From assembly GCF_026340305.1 (NCBI RefSeq), contig NZ_JAPEPI010000005.1, forward strand, positions 1 through 64,000: a DNA stretch of 64,000 nt, given 5' to 3'. Positions 24,812-33,521 of the stretch are shown piece by piece. Positions within the stretch are counted from its first letter, which is position 1; each line of letters starts with the position of its first letter. A program made the position numbers and the translations under genes. Origin of the DNA: Streptomyces sp. NBC_01381. Its GTDB lineage: Bacteria > Actinomycetota > Actinomycetes > Streptomycetales > Streptomycetaceae. Below the pieces are notes generated by a model that made no database searches, was not told where the DNA came from, and was given only the letters and a program-made list of their open reading frames with translations.

Positions 24812-25681
24812 ATGATTCTGGTGACCGGAGCCACGGGAAACGTGGGCGGGAAGGTGCTGTCGCTGCTGCGCGCCGACGGGCACAAGGTGCGGGCGCTCAC
24901 CCGCGATCCGGGCCGGGCGGCGTTCGCCGCGGGAGGGGACCTGGAGGTGGTCGCCGCCGACCTGGGGCGCCCCAAGACGCTGCCGCCCGCGCTGGAGGGA
25001 GTGCAGAAGGTCTTCCTGATGTCGCTCGGTGCGAACAAGGCGACCCACGACGCGCATCTGGTGGCCGCCGCGCGTGAGGCGGGCATCGAGCACATCGTGC
25101 AGCTGTCCACCCTGGGGGTGGAGATGGCCGAGGACCCGAAGACCAACCCGCTGGGCCACTGGCACCGAATCGCCGAGGACGCGCTGCGGGAGTCGGGGGT
25201 GCCGTGGACGATTCTGCGGCCGAACGGCTTCATGAGCATGAACCTCGGCTGGGCCGCGTCCATCAAGGCCGAAGGCGTCGCCCGCGGGCCGCTCGCGGAC
25301 GTGCCGGAGGCGATCGTCGACCCGCGGGACATCGCCGAGGTCGCGGTGCGGGCGCTCACCGGGCAGGGCCACCAGGACCAGGTGTACGAGCTGACGGGGC
25401 CGCAGGCGCTGACGGGCCGTGAGCAGCTCGCCGTGGTCGGTTCGCTGCTCGGGCGGGACCTGCGCTTTGAGACGGTTCCGCTCGCGGCGCACCGGGAGAT
25501 GATGCTGCGCCACTTCTCCGAGGAGACCGTGAACGGGGTGATCACGACGCTCAAGGAGGCGATCGAGCACGGCAGCGAACTGCACGGCCGGCTGTCGCCC
25601 GACGTCCGCCGGGTACTGGGCCGCGAGCCGCGCTCCTTCGCCGTCTGGGCCCACGACCACCTGGACTTCTACCGCGCCTGA
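24812..25681 (+). CDS. NAD(P)-binding NmrA-like (atypical SDR) protein
   Basis: A 289-residue Rossmann protein: MILVTGATGNVGGKVLSLLRADG at the N-terminus, an Arg (ALTRDP) that suits NADPH, and LRPNGFMSMNL in the centre. It lacks the YxxxK catalytic pair in its usual place (the corresponding segment reads HWHRIAEDAL), as in NmrA and HSCARG-type sensors and quinone oxidoreductase 2. It may be a reductase or a redox sensor. It follows the FAD hydroxylase and precedes a TetR gene in the same direction. Confidence 0.78.
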   Translation: MILVTGATGNVGGKVLSLLRADGHKVRALTRDPGRAAFAAGGDLEVVAADLGRPKTLPPALEGVQKVFLMSLGANKATHDAHLVAAAREAGIEHIVQLSTLGVEMAEDPKTNPLGHWHRIAEDALRESGVPWTILRPNGFMSMNLGWAASIKAEGVARGPLADVPEAIVDPRDIAEVAVRALTGQGHQDQVYELTGPQALTGREQLAVVGSLLGRDLRFETVPLAAHREMMLRHFSEETVNGVITTLKEAIEHGSELHGRLSPDVRRVLGREPRSFAVWAHDHLDFYRA

Positions 25682-25745
25682 CGGGCACGTCGTCCCGCCC
25701 GGATGGTCGTGCCCGCCCTCCGGGCGGGGGAAGAACTGGCACACT

Positions 25746-25758
25746 CTGTTCCGAACAG
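25746..25758. promoter_or_regulatory. Palindrome CTGTTCCGAACAG, likely TetR operator
   Basis: A perfect inverted repeat (six-base arms, one-base centre) 27 bp before the TetR start at 25786, well placed for autorepression. TGTTCC also occurs twice in the exporter promoter (7945-7973), so that exporter may be a target. Confidence 0.6.
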
Positions 25759-25785
25759 CAGATCAACGAACCACGGGGAGCCGTC

Positions 25786-26433
25786 ATGTCCACGCAGGCC
25801 GACGCCGCAGGACGCAGTTCGCCGGTGCCGGGGCGCGGCATGGACCCACGGGCGGCCCGCAGCCGGGCCGCCGCCCTCGCGGCGGCCCAGGAGCTGCTCG
25901 TGGAGCAGGGGTGGTCCGCGGTCACCCATGTCGCCGTCGCCGCACGCAGCGGGGTGGGCCGCACCACGCTGTACCGCCACTGGCCCGACTCCTCGTCCCT
26001 CATCTACGAGGCCATCGCCCAGCGCATCGCGAACGCCCGCCCCACGCGCACGGGCGTGCTCCGTGACGACCTGGTCGGCCAGCTCAACGGTCTGCGGGCC
26101 CTGCTGCACGACCCGGTGGGGGAGCGCGGGATGCGGGTGGTCATCGAACGCGCCGGTGTGGACCCGACGTTCGCCGAGCTCAAGGCGTCGCTGTACCAGG
26201 CGGGCTCCGGAGGGTTCCGCGCGATCGTCGAGCGGGCGAAGGAGACCGGCGAACTGCCCGGCGACCTGGACACCGAGCTGGCCATCGACCAGCTCGCGGG
26301 CCCGCTGATGTTCCGCCGGCTCCTCGCGGAGCGCACCTTCGGCGCGCAGTACGTGCACACCGTCGCCGACGCCTTCCTCGCGGCCAACCCGCCATCCCGG
26401 CACGGGACGGCGGACGGCAGCGAGAAGGGCTGA
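25786..26433 (+). CDS. TetR-family transcriptional regulator
   Basis: A 215-residue repressor. The helix-turn-helix lies at about residues 40-68 (WSAVTHVAVAARSGVGRTTLYRHW, with YRHW as the family end mark), and a C-terminal ligand domain with ARG/TIPIC-like FAELKASL and the MFRRLLAERTF segment follows. It differs from the twin TetRs at 40144 and 54096. The palindrome at 25746-25758 is its likely operator. It is the last plus-strand gene before the convergent small SARP, and its stop codon lies inside the terminator hairpin. Confidence 0.83.
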   Translation: MSTQADAAGRSSPVPGRGMDPRAARSRAAALAAAQELLVEQGWSAVTHVAVAARSGVGRTTLYRHWPDSSSLIYEAIAQRIANARPTRTGVLRDDLVGQLNGLRALLHDPVGERGMRVVIERAGVDPTFAELKASLYQAGSGGFRAIVERAKETGELPGDLDTELAIDQLAGPLMFRRLLAERTFGAQYVHTVADAFLAANPPSRHGTADGSEKG

Positions 26434-26469
26434 GGCGCCACCCCGGACAGGCAGTGCGCGCCTCAGCCC
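26427..26469. terminator. Bidirectional terminator overlapping a stop codon
   Basis: GGGCTGAGGCGC at 26427-26438 pairs exactly with 26458-26469 across a 19-base loop. The TGA of the TetR gene lies in the left arm. It separates the convergent TetR and SARP genes. Confidence 0.7.
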
Positions 26470-26493
26470 TCCTCGCCGTGCCGTGTGGTGCGG

Positions 26494-27393
26494 TCAGCGC
26501 CGCACCAGCTGCTCCCGGCGCCCCGCGGGTCCCCCCGCGGTCACCAGATCGCCGCCCGCGGGCACCAGCCGTCCGTTCGACGCACCGGGTTCGGCGGCCA
26601 GCACGGAGTCGGTGTGCGCCAGGATGTCGATGGCGGGGTCGCCCGCCAGGATCGCCTGGTGCAGACGGCGCACCCGGGGCGAGGGGTCCAGGCCCAGCTC
26701 CTCGCGCAGCACGGTGCTCAGCCGCCGCAGCACCTCCAGCGCCTGGGTGCGGCGGCCGGTGCGGTGCAGCGCGAGCATGAACTGGGCGTGCAGGCTCTCG
26801 TGCATCGGGTACTTGGCCGTGAGCTGGCTCAGCTCGCCCAGCAGCTCCTGGTGACGGCCCAGGCGCAGATCCGCGGCGATGCGCTGCTCCTGCACGCTCG
26901 TGCGCTCCTCCTCCAGGCCCACGAGATGAGCCCGCAGGACAGGACCTCGCTGTACGTCGGAGAGCGCGGCCCCCTTCCACAGCAGCAGGGCTTCGGAGAG
27001 ACGGGCCGAAGCCCGCACGTCGTCGTGGTGGAGCGCCGAGCGGCCCTCGCGCACCAGGGACCAGAAGCGGTTGGTGTCGAGTTCCTCGCTGCGCACGGCC
27101 AGCAGATAGCCGCCGTCACGGGTCTCCAGGATGAGGCGGGCGGCCTGGAGGCTGCCGATCCGCGGCACCCGCCGCAGGCTGCGCCGCAGCTGGAGTATGT
27201 AGGACTGGAGGGTGGAGAGCGCGCTGTTGGGAGGGGAGTTCTCCCACAGCTCTTCGATACACGTGTTGGTGGACACGACCTGGTTCGCGTTGAGGAGCAG
27301 CAGAGTGAGCAGCTGTCGCTGCTTGGGAGCCGTCGGAGTGTAGGACTCGCCGCGCTCGTTCATGCGCAGGGGTCCCAGTACGGAGAATTCCAC
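26494..27393 (-). CDS. Small SARP-family activator (SARP-A)
   Basis: A 299-residue pathway activator. The N-terminal OmpR-type winged-helix DNA-binding domain covers about residues 1-95 (FSVLGPLRM, PKQRQLLTLLLLNANQVVS, IEELWENSPP), and a bacterial transcriptional activation (BTAD) domain covers about 100-245 (FWSLVREGRSAL through LGLDPSPRVRRLHQAIL). It has no ATPase extension, as in ActII-ORF4 and RedD. SARPs bind direct repeats before biosynthetic promoters. I chose GTG at 27393 because family members begin at this point; a TTG at 27426 is also open. It is divergent from PKS-A with an SDR remnant between. Confidence 0.85.
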   Translation of the reverse strand: MEFSVLGPLRMNERGESYTPTAPKQRQLLTLLLLNANQVVSTNTCIEELWENSPPNSALSTLQSYILQLRRSLRRVPRIGSLQAARLILETRDGGYLLAVRSEELDTNRFWSLVREGRSALHHDDVRASARLSEALLLWKGAALSDVQRGPVLRAHLVGLEEERTSVQEQRIAADLRLGRHQELLGELSQLTAKYPMHESLHAQFMLALHRTGRRTQALEVLRRLSTVLREELGLDPSPRVRRLHQAILAGDPAIDILAHTDSVLAAEPGASNGRLVPAGGDLVTAGGPAGRREQLVRR

Positions 27394-27453
27394 GTCGGTC
27401 TCGCACACCTTCCAAGAGAGTGACAAGAGTTGTGTTGCCCCGTGCCCGGCGGG

Positions 27454-27612
27454 TCAGAGAACCCTTTCCATGCCGCCGTCGATCAGGTCGGCGAACTCCT
27501 GCGGTGTCCCCCACCGCCCCACCGGCCCTCCCGTCGCCTCCGCCGCCGCCGGGCCAATCCCCCGACCCGTTGCCGTCACCACCACGGACTTCCCCGCATG
27601 CTGCAAATCCAT
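27454..27612 (-). pseudogene. Internally deleted SDR remnant (52 residues)
   Basis: An intact small frame with ATG at 27612 and a GGGGG-rich leader. Its first part, MDLQHAGKSVVVTATGRGIG, is the beta1 strand and cofactor loop of a short-chain dehydrogenase; its second part, GPVGRWGTPQEFADLI, matches the region near the C-terminus of such enzymes (RWGTPEE-like). About 200 residues that should lie between, including the catalytic Tyr and Lys, are absent. The join is in frame. It cannot be a functional reductase. It lies between SARP-A and PKS-A and is probably what is left of a cluster ketoreductase after deletion. Confidence 0.7.
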
Positions 27613-27961
27613 GATCTGGATGCCCCCTGTTTTGTGCTGCGCGAATTCGCCTAACTGGAATGAAGATTAATCGGGTGTGCACACCTGCCGTCAACCGGTG
27701 GATCACATCGTTCGAACCCCGCCTCTGGTACGGGCTCTGACCTGCGGTCATCGGCTTCCTGGGGGAGGGGAACTCCACGGTAACGAACCGCTCTCCGGCC
27801 CGTCGGCGCCGGCAATTACCGGGTCGTGACTAAGTCCCGTTTAGGCTTTTCGCGAATGTGGCCCCGCTGAAATTCATCGCCCCACGATTCACTGCCCGTC
27901 CATTTACCCACCCATTTACCCACCTCACTTGTACGTGTGACCTTGGAGCGGTTGGATTCTG
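27613..27961. promoter_or_regulatory. Promoter region of PKS-A
   Basis: 349 bp with locally lower GC than its surroundings, upstream of the modular PKS genes. It contains the 12-bp tandem repeat at 27901-27924 and a leader (GGTTGGATTCTG before the ATG) also found before PKS-C. Confidence 0.5.
27901..27924. repeat. Perfect 12-bp tandem repeat upstream of PKS-A
   Basis: CATTTACCCACC occurs at 27901-27912 and again at 27913-27924, 37 bp before the ATG of PKS-A. Direct repeats in this position are typical activator sites; a 12-bp spacing is near, but not equal to, the 11-bp period of classical SARP sites. Confidence 0.65.
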
Positions 27962-30900
27962 ATGGCTGATGAGAAGGAACTGCGGGAGTACCTCAAGCGT
28001 GCGGTCGCAGATGCGCGGGATGCCCGGCGGCGGCTGCGTGAGGTGGAGGACCGGGCGTGCGAGCCGATCGCGATCGTGGGGATGGCGTGCCGGTTTCCGG
28101 GTGGGGTGAGCAGCCCGGAGGGGTTGTGGAAGCTGGTGGACCGCGGGGTGGACGCGATCTCCCCGTTCCCGGCCGACCGGGGCTGGGACGAGAATCTCTA
28201 CGACCCGGACCCGGACCGTGCGGGCAAGTCCTATGTGCACGAGGGCGGGTTCCTGGAGGATGCCGCCGGTTTCGAGCCGGAGTTCTTCGGGATGTCGCCG
28301 CGGGAGGCCATGGCGGCCGATCCGCAGCAGCGGCTGCTGTTGGAGACGGCGTGGGAGGCGATGGAGAGTGCGGGCGTGGTGCCGGCCGCGTTGCGCGGCA
28401 GCCGCACCGGCGTCTTCGCCGGGCTGATGTACCAGGGGTTCGCCGCGAGCATCCTGGACGACGTCCCCGTCGACATCCAGGGCTATGTCGCAGGAGGCGC
28501 TTCCAGCAGCATCGCCGTGGGCCGGGTCTCGTACACGTTCGGGTTCGAGGGCCCCGCGGTGGCGGTGGACACGGCGTGCTCGTCGTCGCTGGTGGGGATT
28601 CACCTGGCGGCGACGGCCCTGCGCCAGGGGGAGTGCGACCTGGCGCTGGCCGGGGGCGTGACGGTGATGGCCACACCGACGTCGTTCGTGGAGTTCTCGC
28701 GGCAGCGGGCGCTGTCGCCCGCGGGGCGGTGCAAGTCGTTCGCGGCGGGGGCCGACGGCACGGTGTGGGGGGAGGGTGCGGGTCTGGTGCTGCTGGAGCG
28801 GTTGTCGGATGCGCGGCGTCTTGGGCATCGGGTGCTGGCGGTGGTGCGGGGTTCGGCGGTGAACCAGGACGGTGCGTCCAATGGTCTGACGGCTCCCAAC
28901 GGTCCCTCGCAGGAGCGTGTGATCCGGGAGGCGTTGGGGAGCGCTGGGCTCTCGTTCGCGGATGTGGATGCGGTGGAGGCGCACGGGACGGGGACGCGGC
29001 TGGGCGACCCGATCGAGGCGCAGGCACTGCTGGCCACCTACGGGCAGCAGCGTCCTGAGGGCCGTCCGCTGTACCTGGGGTCATTGAAGTCGAACATCGG
29101 GCACAGCCAGGCCGCCGCCGGTGTGGGCGGTGTGATCAAGATGGTGGAGGCGATGCGGCGCGGGGTGCTGCCCAAGACGCTGCACGTGGATGAGCCGTCC
29201 CCGCAGGTGGACTGGGACTCCGGTGCGGTCGAACTGCTCACCGAGGCCACACCTTGGCCGGTGTCAAAGGAGCGGCCGCGCCGTGCGGGTGTCTCTTCGT
29301 TCGGCATCGGCGGGACGAACGCGCACGTGATCGTGGAGGAGGCTCCTCCCGCGGCTCCCGCGGCTGCCTTGCAGGAGCCGCCGATCGCTGCCGCCGCTGG
29401 ACTGTCGGTGGTGCCCTGGGTGGTCTCGGGGCGCTCGGCGCAAGGACTGCGGGGGCAGGCGGCGCGGCTGCTTGCGGCCGTGGAGTCCGTGGAGGCCGTG
29501 GAGTCCGGCTCCGCCCCGGAGCCCCGGGACGTGGCCTGGTCCCTGGCGTCGGGGCGGGCCGTGCTGGACACGGCCGCGGTGGTGGTCGGCGCTACCCGGG
29601 CGGAGCTGGTGCGCGGCCTGACGGCACTGGCATCGGGTGCGGCGGACGGTTCGGCGGCGGCGGGGGCGTCGCGCTCACGTAACGCGGCGGATCTGGCCTT
29701 CGTGTTCACGGGGCAGGGGGCCCAGCGGCCCGGCATGGGCCGGGAGCTGTACGAGGCGGTTCCTGAGTTCGCCGCGGTGTTCGACGAGGTGTGCGAGGCG
29801 CTGGACGCGCACCTCGCGCGGCCGTTGAAGGACGTGATGTTCGCCCAGGAGGGATCGGAGCAGGCGCAGCTGCTGGATCGGACGGAGTTCACGCAGCCGG
29901 CGTTGTTCGCCCTGGAGGTGGCCCTGTTCCGTCTCCTCGAGCGGTTCGGTGTGGTGCCGGACTTCGTGGCCGGTCATTCGGTGGGCGAGGTGGCGGCGGC
30001 GCATGCGGCGGGTGTGCTGTCGCTGGCGGATGCGGCCCAACTCGTGGTGGCACGGGGGAGGCTGATGGGATCCGCGCGTGAGGGGGGCGCGATGCTCGCG
30101 GTCCAGGCCGACCCGGAGAAGGTCGCCGGCGACCTGGCCGCACTGGCGGGCAAGGTGTCGCTGGCCGCGGTCAACGGGCCGGACAACGTGGTGGTCTCCG
30201 GTGACACGGAGGCCATCGAGGACCTTGAAGCGCGCTGGCGCGCAGAGGACCGGCGGGTGCGCCGGCTGCGGGTGAGCCATGCCTTCCATTCACCGCACAT
30301 GGACGGCGTCCTCGAAGAGTTCGAGCAGATCGTCCAGGGCCTGTCGCTCCAGGCGCCGCGGATTGCACTGGTGTCGACGGTGACGGGCAAGGTGCTGTCC
30401 GGTCAGGAAGCATGCTCGCCGCGGTACTGGGTGCGGCAACTGCGCGAGGCGGTGCGGTTCTTCGACGCGGTGCGCTGTCTGGAGCAGGAGGGCGCCGCCG
30501 ACTTCGTCGAGCTCGGCCCGGACGGGGTGCTCAGCGCCCTGGTCTCGGCCGGGGCCGAACGGGATCCCGGTCTGGTGGCGCCGGTGCTGCGGGCGGACCG
30601 GCCGGAGCAGGAGTCGCTGGCGGCTCTGCTGGGCCGGCTGTACGCCCGCGGGCGGCACGTCGAGTGGACACGGGTGCTGCCGGGCGCGGTGCGGGTGGAT
30701 CTGCCGACCTATGCCTTCCAGCGCAAGCGGTACTGGCTGGAGGAGCACTCCGGGAGCGGGGACGCGGCCGGTCTCGGGCTCGCCGGCGCCGGGCATCCGC
30801 TGCTGGGCGCCGCGGTGCCGGTCGCCGACCAGGACCAGGTCCTGCTCACCGGACGCATCTCCCGCCGCACCCACCCCTGGCTCGCCGGGCACACCGTCCT

Positions 30901-33457
30901 TGGCACCGACGTCGTACCGTCCTCGGTGTTCGTCGAACTCGCCGTCCGCGCGGGCGACGAGAGGGGCTGCACCGTCCTGGAGGAACTCTCCCTCGCCGCC
31001 CCGCCGGTGCTGCCGCAGACGGGCGGGCTGCAGATCCAGGTCCGCGTCGGCGCGTGTGACGACACCGGCCGCCGCACCGTCACCATCCACGCCCGGCCCG
31101 ACGCCAAAGACCCCGCCCACACCCCCGACAGCCCGTGGAACGCCTGCGCCCAAGGGATCCTCGCGGTCGACGATCCCGCCCGGACGCGGGCCTCGACCGT
31201 GGACCCGGCAACCGGAGCCCCGACCGGCGAAGAGGACGGACGTGAGGGCAAGACGACCCAGGTCCGCCTCCCCGAAGAACTGCTGGCGCAGGCCGGGCGC
31301 TACGGCCTGCACCCGGCCCTCCTCGACGCGGCGCTGTCCGCCTCCCCGGCACCCGCCGCGGCCAACGGCGCGGAAGGCGTCCTCGTGCCCGCCCTCTGGC
31401 GCGACGTCCGGCTGCACGCCGTGGGCGCCGACACCCTAGGAGTGCGGTCGACCCGCCTCGACGACCAGACCCTCACGCTGGACCTCCTGGACCCCGAGGG
31501 CCGGCCGGTGCTCGGCGTCGGATCGCTCACCTACCGGGTCGTGCCCGAGGAGGAGTTCGGCGCCACCTGCGCGCCGCGCGGCACGGGCCTGTCCATGATC
31601 GAGTGGATACCCTACGACGCCGCCCCCGAGCCCACGGCCCGCTGGGCGGCAATCGCCGCCGACGTGCCCGGCATCCCCCGCTTCGACGATCTCGGTGCGG
31701 CCGCGCGGGCCCTTACGTCGGGCGAGGCGGCCTTCGACCTGCTGCTCGTGCCGTGGCCGTCGACGGGCGACGTGCACGAGGGAACACACCGGGCGCTCTC
31801 CTTCGTGCAGGAACTGCTGGCCCAGGACGCGCTGCAGGGCACGCCGGTCGTGGTGCTGTCCCGCAACGCGGTCGTGACGGGCGATGACGACGCGACGCGC
31901 CTGGACCTGGAAGCGGCGGCGGTACGCGGGTTGTTGCGTACCGCGGGCGCCGAGGGCGCAGGCAGCCTCGTACTGGCCGATGCGGATACGCACACCCCGC
32001 CGCTGGACCTGCTGGCGTCCGCGGCACGCTCCGGGGAGTCCGAACCGGCGGTGCGCGCCGGCCGGATCCACGTGCCCCGGCTGCGTCCGGTCCCGGCCGA
32101 CCGCCCGACCGGGCAGCCGTGGAAGCCGGACGGCACGGTCCTGGTGACCGGCGGCACCGGAACCCTGGGGGCCGTGCTGGCCCGGCATCTGGTGGCAGAG
32201 CACGGCGTCAGGGATCTGCTGCTGGTCAGCCGTCGTGGTGCCCAGGCGCCGGGCGCGGCCGAACTGAGCACCGAGCTGGGCGAGTTGGGAGCTCGCGTGA
32301 CGTTGGCCGCGTGTGATGCGGCGGACCGGGAGGCACTGGCGGCGCTCCTTGCGGCGATACCGCAGGACCGTCCGCTGACCGCGGTGGTGCACACGGCCGG
32401 CGTGCTGGACGACGGTGTGCTGTCCGCGATGACAGCGCAACAGCTCGACCGGGTCCTGCGGCCCAAGAGCGACGCGGCCCAGAACCTGCACGAGCTCACC
32501 CGGCACCTGGACCTCACCGCCTTCGTCCTCTTCTCCTCCTCCGCCGGTACGTTCGGCGGGCCCGGCCGGGCGAACACCGCGGCCGCCGACGCCTGCGCCG
32601 AAGGCCTGGCCCGCCACCGAAAGGCGCTCGGGCTGCCCGCCACCGCCGTGGCCTGGGCCAGGTGGGAACTCGACGGCTCCGGCGCCGCGGCGCGGCGCTC
32701 CGGTCTCGACCTGCTCAAGCCGCTCACCGCGGATCAGGGCCGTGGCCTCTTCGACCGGGCGCTCGACCTCGGCGCGGACGCGGGCTCTGCCGCCGTGGTG
32801 ATCGCGGGCGTCGTGGACCGGGCCGCGCTGCACGCTCACGAGGCCGTGCCGCCCGCGTTGCGCGACCTGGCCGCAGGCCCGGCGCGCCGCACCGCGCACA
32901 CTGCCGGCGACGCGGGGGGCGCCACGCTGGCCGACCGGCTCACGGACCTGGACGAGGCGGAACGCGGCACGCTCCTGCTGGACCTGGTCCGGACGCAGGC
33001 GGCGGCCGTGACGGGCCGGCCGGACCTGCACGCGATCGCCGCGGACCAGGCGTTCCAGGAGATGGGGTTCGACTCGCTGGCGGCCGTCCAGCTGCGCAAC
33101 CGTCTGACGGCCGCGACCGGGCTCAACCTTCCGGCCACCCTGGTCTTCGACCACCCGACCCCACGCGACCTCGCCGCTCACGTCCTCGACCGCCTTGGTC
33201 CTGCCGAGGCCGACGTGTCCACGCATGTCCTGTCCGAGCTGGACCGCATCGACACCATGCTCGCTGCGGTCTGCGAGGACGAGCGGCACCGGCAGATGGT
33301 CCGTCGGCGCCTCCAGAGCATGGCGTCCAGGCTCGGCGCCCCGGCGCAGGGAACCGCCCGAGCCGACGATCCGGCCCCCGCCGACCGGATCGAGTCCGCG
33401 TCGGTGGACGAGCTGTTCGCCCTCATCGACACGGAACTCTCCGGCCCCGCCGACTGA
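27962..33457 (+). CDS. Modular PKS-A: KS-AT(malonyl)-DH(degenerate)-KR(inactive)-ACP
   Basis: A 1831-residue single-module type I PKS. Docking helix 1-35 (DEKELREYLKRAVADARDAR); KS about 36-460 with Cys206, His341 and His381; AT about 578-880 with Ser673 and HAFH at 773-776, the malonyl-CoA signature; DH about 940-1220; KR about 1390-1600; ACP with Ser1705; acidic C-terminal docking tail. In the DH, His977 and Asp1122 remain, but the YGPxFQG strand is missing and the His/Gln after the Asp is Ser1126. In the KR the NADPH loop is intact, but the catalytic Tyr is Thr1539 and the Asn is Asp1543, so reduction should fail. Expected output: one two-carbon extension left as a beta-ketone. No loading domain, so it receives a chain from another protein. 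PKS-B follows after 64 bp. Confidence 0.93.
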   Translation: MADEKELREYLKRAVADARDARRRLREVEDRACEPIAIVGMACRFPGGVSSPEGLWKLVDRGVDAISPFPADRGWDENLYDPDPDRAGKSYVHEGGFLEDAAGFEPEFFGMSPREAMAADPQQRLLLETAWEAMESAGVVPAALRGSRTGVFAGLMYQGFAASILDDVPVDIQGYVAGGASSSIAVGRVSYTFGFEGPAVAVDTACSSSLVGIHLAATALRQGECDLALAGGVTVMATPTSFVEFSRQRALSPAGRCKSFAAGADGTVWGEGAGLVLLERLSDARRLGHRVLAVVRGSAVNQDGASNGLTAPNGPSQERVIREALGSAGLSFADVDAVEAHGTGTRLGDPIEAQALLATYGQQRPEGRPLYLGSLKSNIGHSQAAAGVGGVIKMVEAMRRGVLPKTLHVDEPSPQVDWDSGAVELLTEATPWPVSKERPRRAGVSSFGIGGTNAHVIVEEAPPAAPAAALQEPPIAAAAGLSVVPWVVSGRSAQGLRGQAARLLAAVESVEAVESGSAPEPRDVAWSLASGRAVLDTAAVVVGATRAELVRGLTALASGAADGSAAAGASRSRNAADLAFVFTGQGAQRPGMGRELYEAVPEFAAVFDEVCEALDAHLARPLKDVMFAQEGSEQAQLLDRTEFTQPALFALEVALFRLLERFGVVPDFVAGHSVGEVAAAHAAGVLSLADAAQLVVARGRLMGSAREGGAMLAVQADPEKVAGDLAALAGKVSLAAVNGPDNVVVSGDTEAIEDLEARWRAEDRRVRRLRVSHAFHSPHMDGVLEEFEQIVQGLSLQAPRIALVSTVTGKVLSGQEACSPRYWVRQLREAVRFFDAVRCLEQEGAADFVELGPDGVLSALVSAGAERDPGLVAPVLRADRPEQESLAALLGRLYARGRHVEWTRVLPGAVRVDLPTYAFQRKRYWLEEHSGSGDAAGLGLAGAGHPLLGAAVPVADQDQVLLTGRISRRTHPWLAGHTVLGTDVVPSSVFVELAVRAGDERGCTVLEELSLAAPPVLPQTGGLQIQVRVGACDDTGRRTVTIHARPDAKDPAHTPDSPWNACAQGILAVDDPARTRASTVDPATGAPTGEEDGREGKTTQVRLPEELLAQAGRYGLHPALLDAALSASPAPAAANGAEGVLVPALWRDVRLHAVGADTLGVRSTRLDDQTLTLDLLDPEGRPVLGVGSLTYRVVPEEEFGATCAPRGTGLSMIEWIPYDAAPEPTARWAAIAADVPGIPRFDDLGAAARALTSGEAAFDLLLVPWPSTGDVHEGTHRALSFVQELLAQDALQGTPVVVLSRNAVVTGDDDATRLDLEAAAVRGLLRTAGAEGAGSLVLADADTHTPPLDLLASAARSGESEPAVRAGRIHVPRLRPVPADRPTGQPWKPDGTVLVTGGTGTLGAVLARHLVAEHGVRDLLLVSRRGAQAPGAAELSTELGELGARVTLAACDAADREALAALLAAIPQDRPLTAVVHTAGVLDDGVLSAMTAQQLDRVLRPKSDAAQNLHELTRHLDLTAFVLFSSSAGTFGGPGRANTAAADACAEGLARHRKALGLPATAVAWARWELDGSGAAARRSGLDLLKPLTADQGRGLFDRALDLGADAGSAAVVIAGVVDRAALHAHEAVPPALRDLAAGPARRTAHTAGDAGGATLADRLTDLDEAERGTLLLDLVRTQAAAVTGRPDLHAIAADQAFQEMGFDSLAAVQLRNRLTAATGLNLPATLVFDHPTPRDLAAHVLDRLGPAEADVSTHVLSELDRIDTMLAAVCEDERHRQMVRRRLQSMASRLGAPAQGTARADDPAPADRIESASVDELFALIDTELSGPAD
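28784..29052. repeat. 269-bp identical tract shared with PKS-B (34317-34585)
   Basis: This stretch of the KS coding sequence, which includes the HGTGT motif, appears identical base for base to 34317-34585 (offset 5533). Neighbouring KS DNA on both sides diverges at many silent positions. Confidence 0.85.
30868..31050. repeat. 183-bp near-identical tract shared with PKS-B (36398-36580)
   Basis: DH-coding DNA that matches 36398-36580 with a single difference (31005), at offset 5530. It covers the HTVLG motif. Flanking DH sequence is much more diverged. Confidence 0.8.
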
Positions 33458-33521
33458 CCTCTCGTCAGCTCGCCCCACCGTCAACAGACTTTCTGAACTT
33501 CCTGAAAGGGATACCGAGCCG

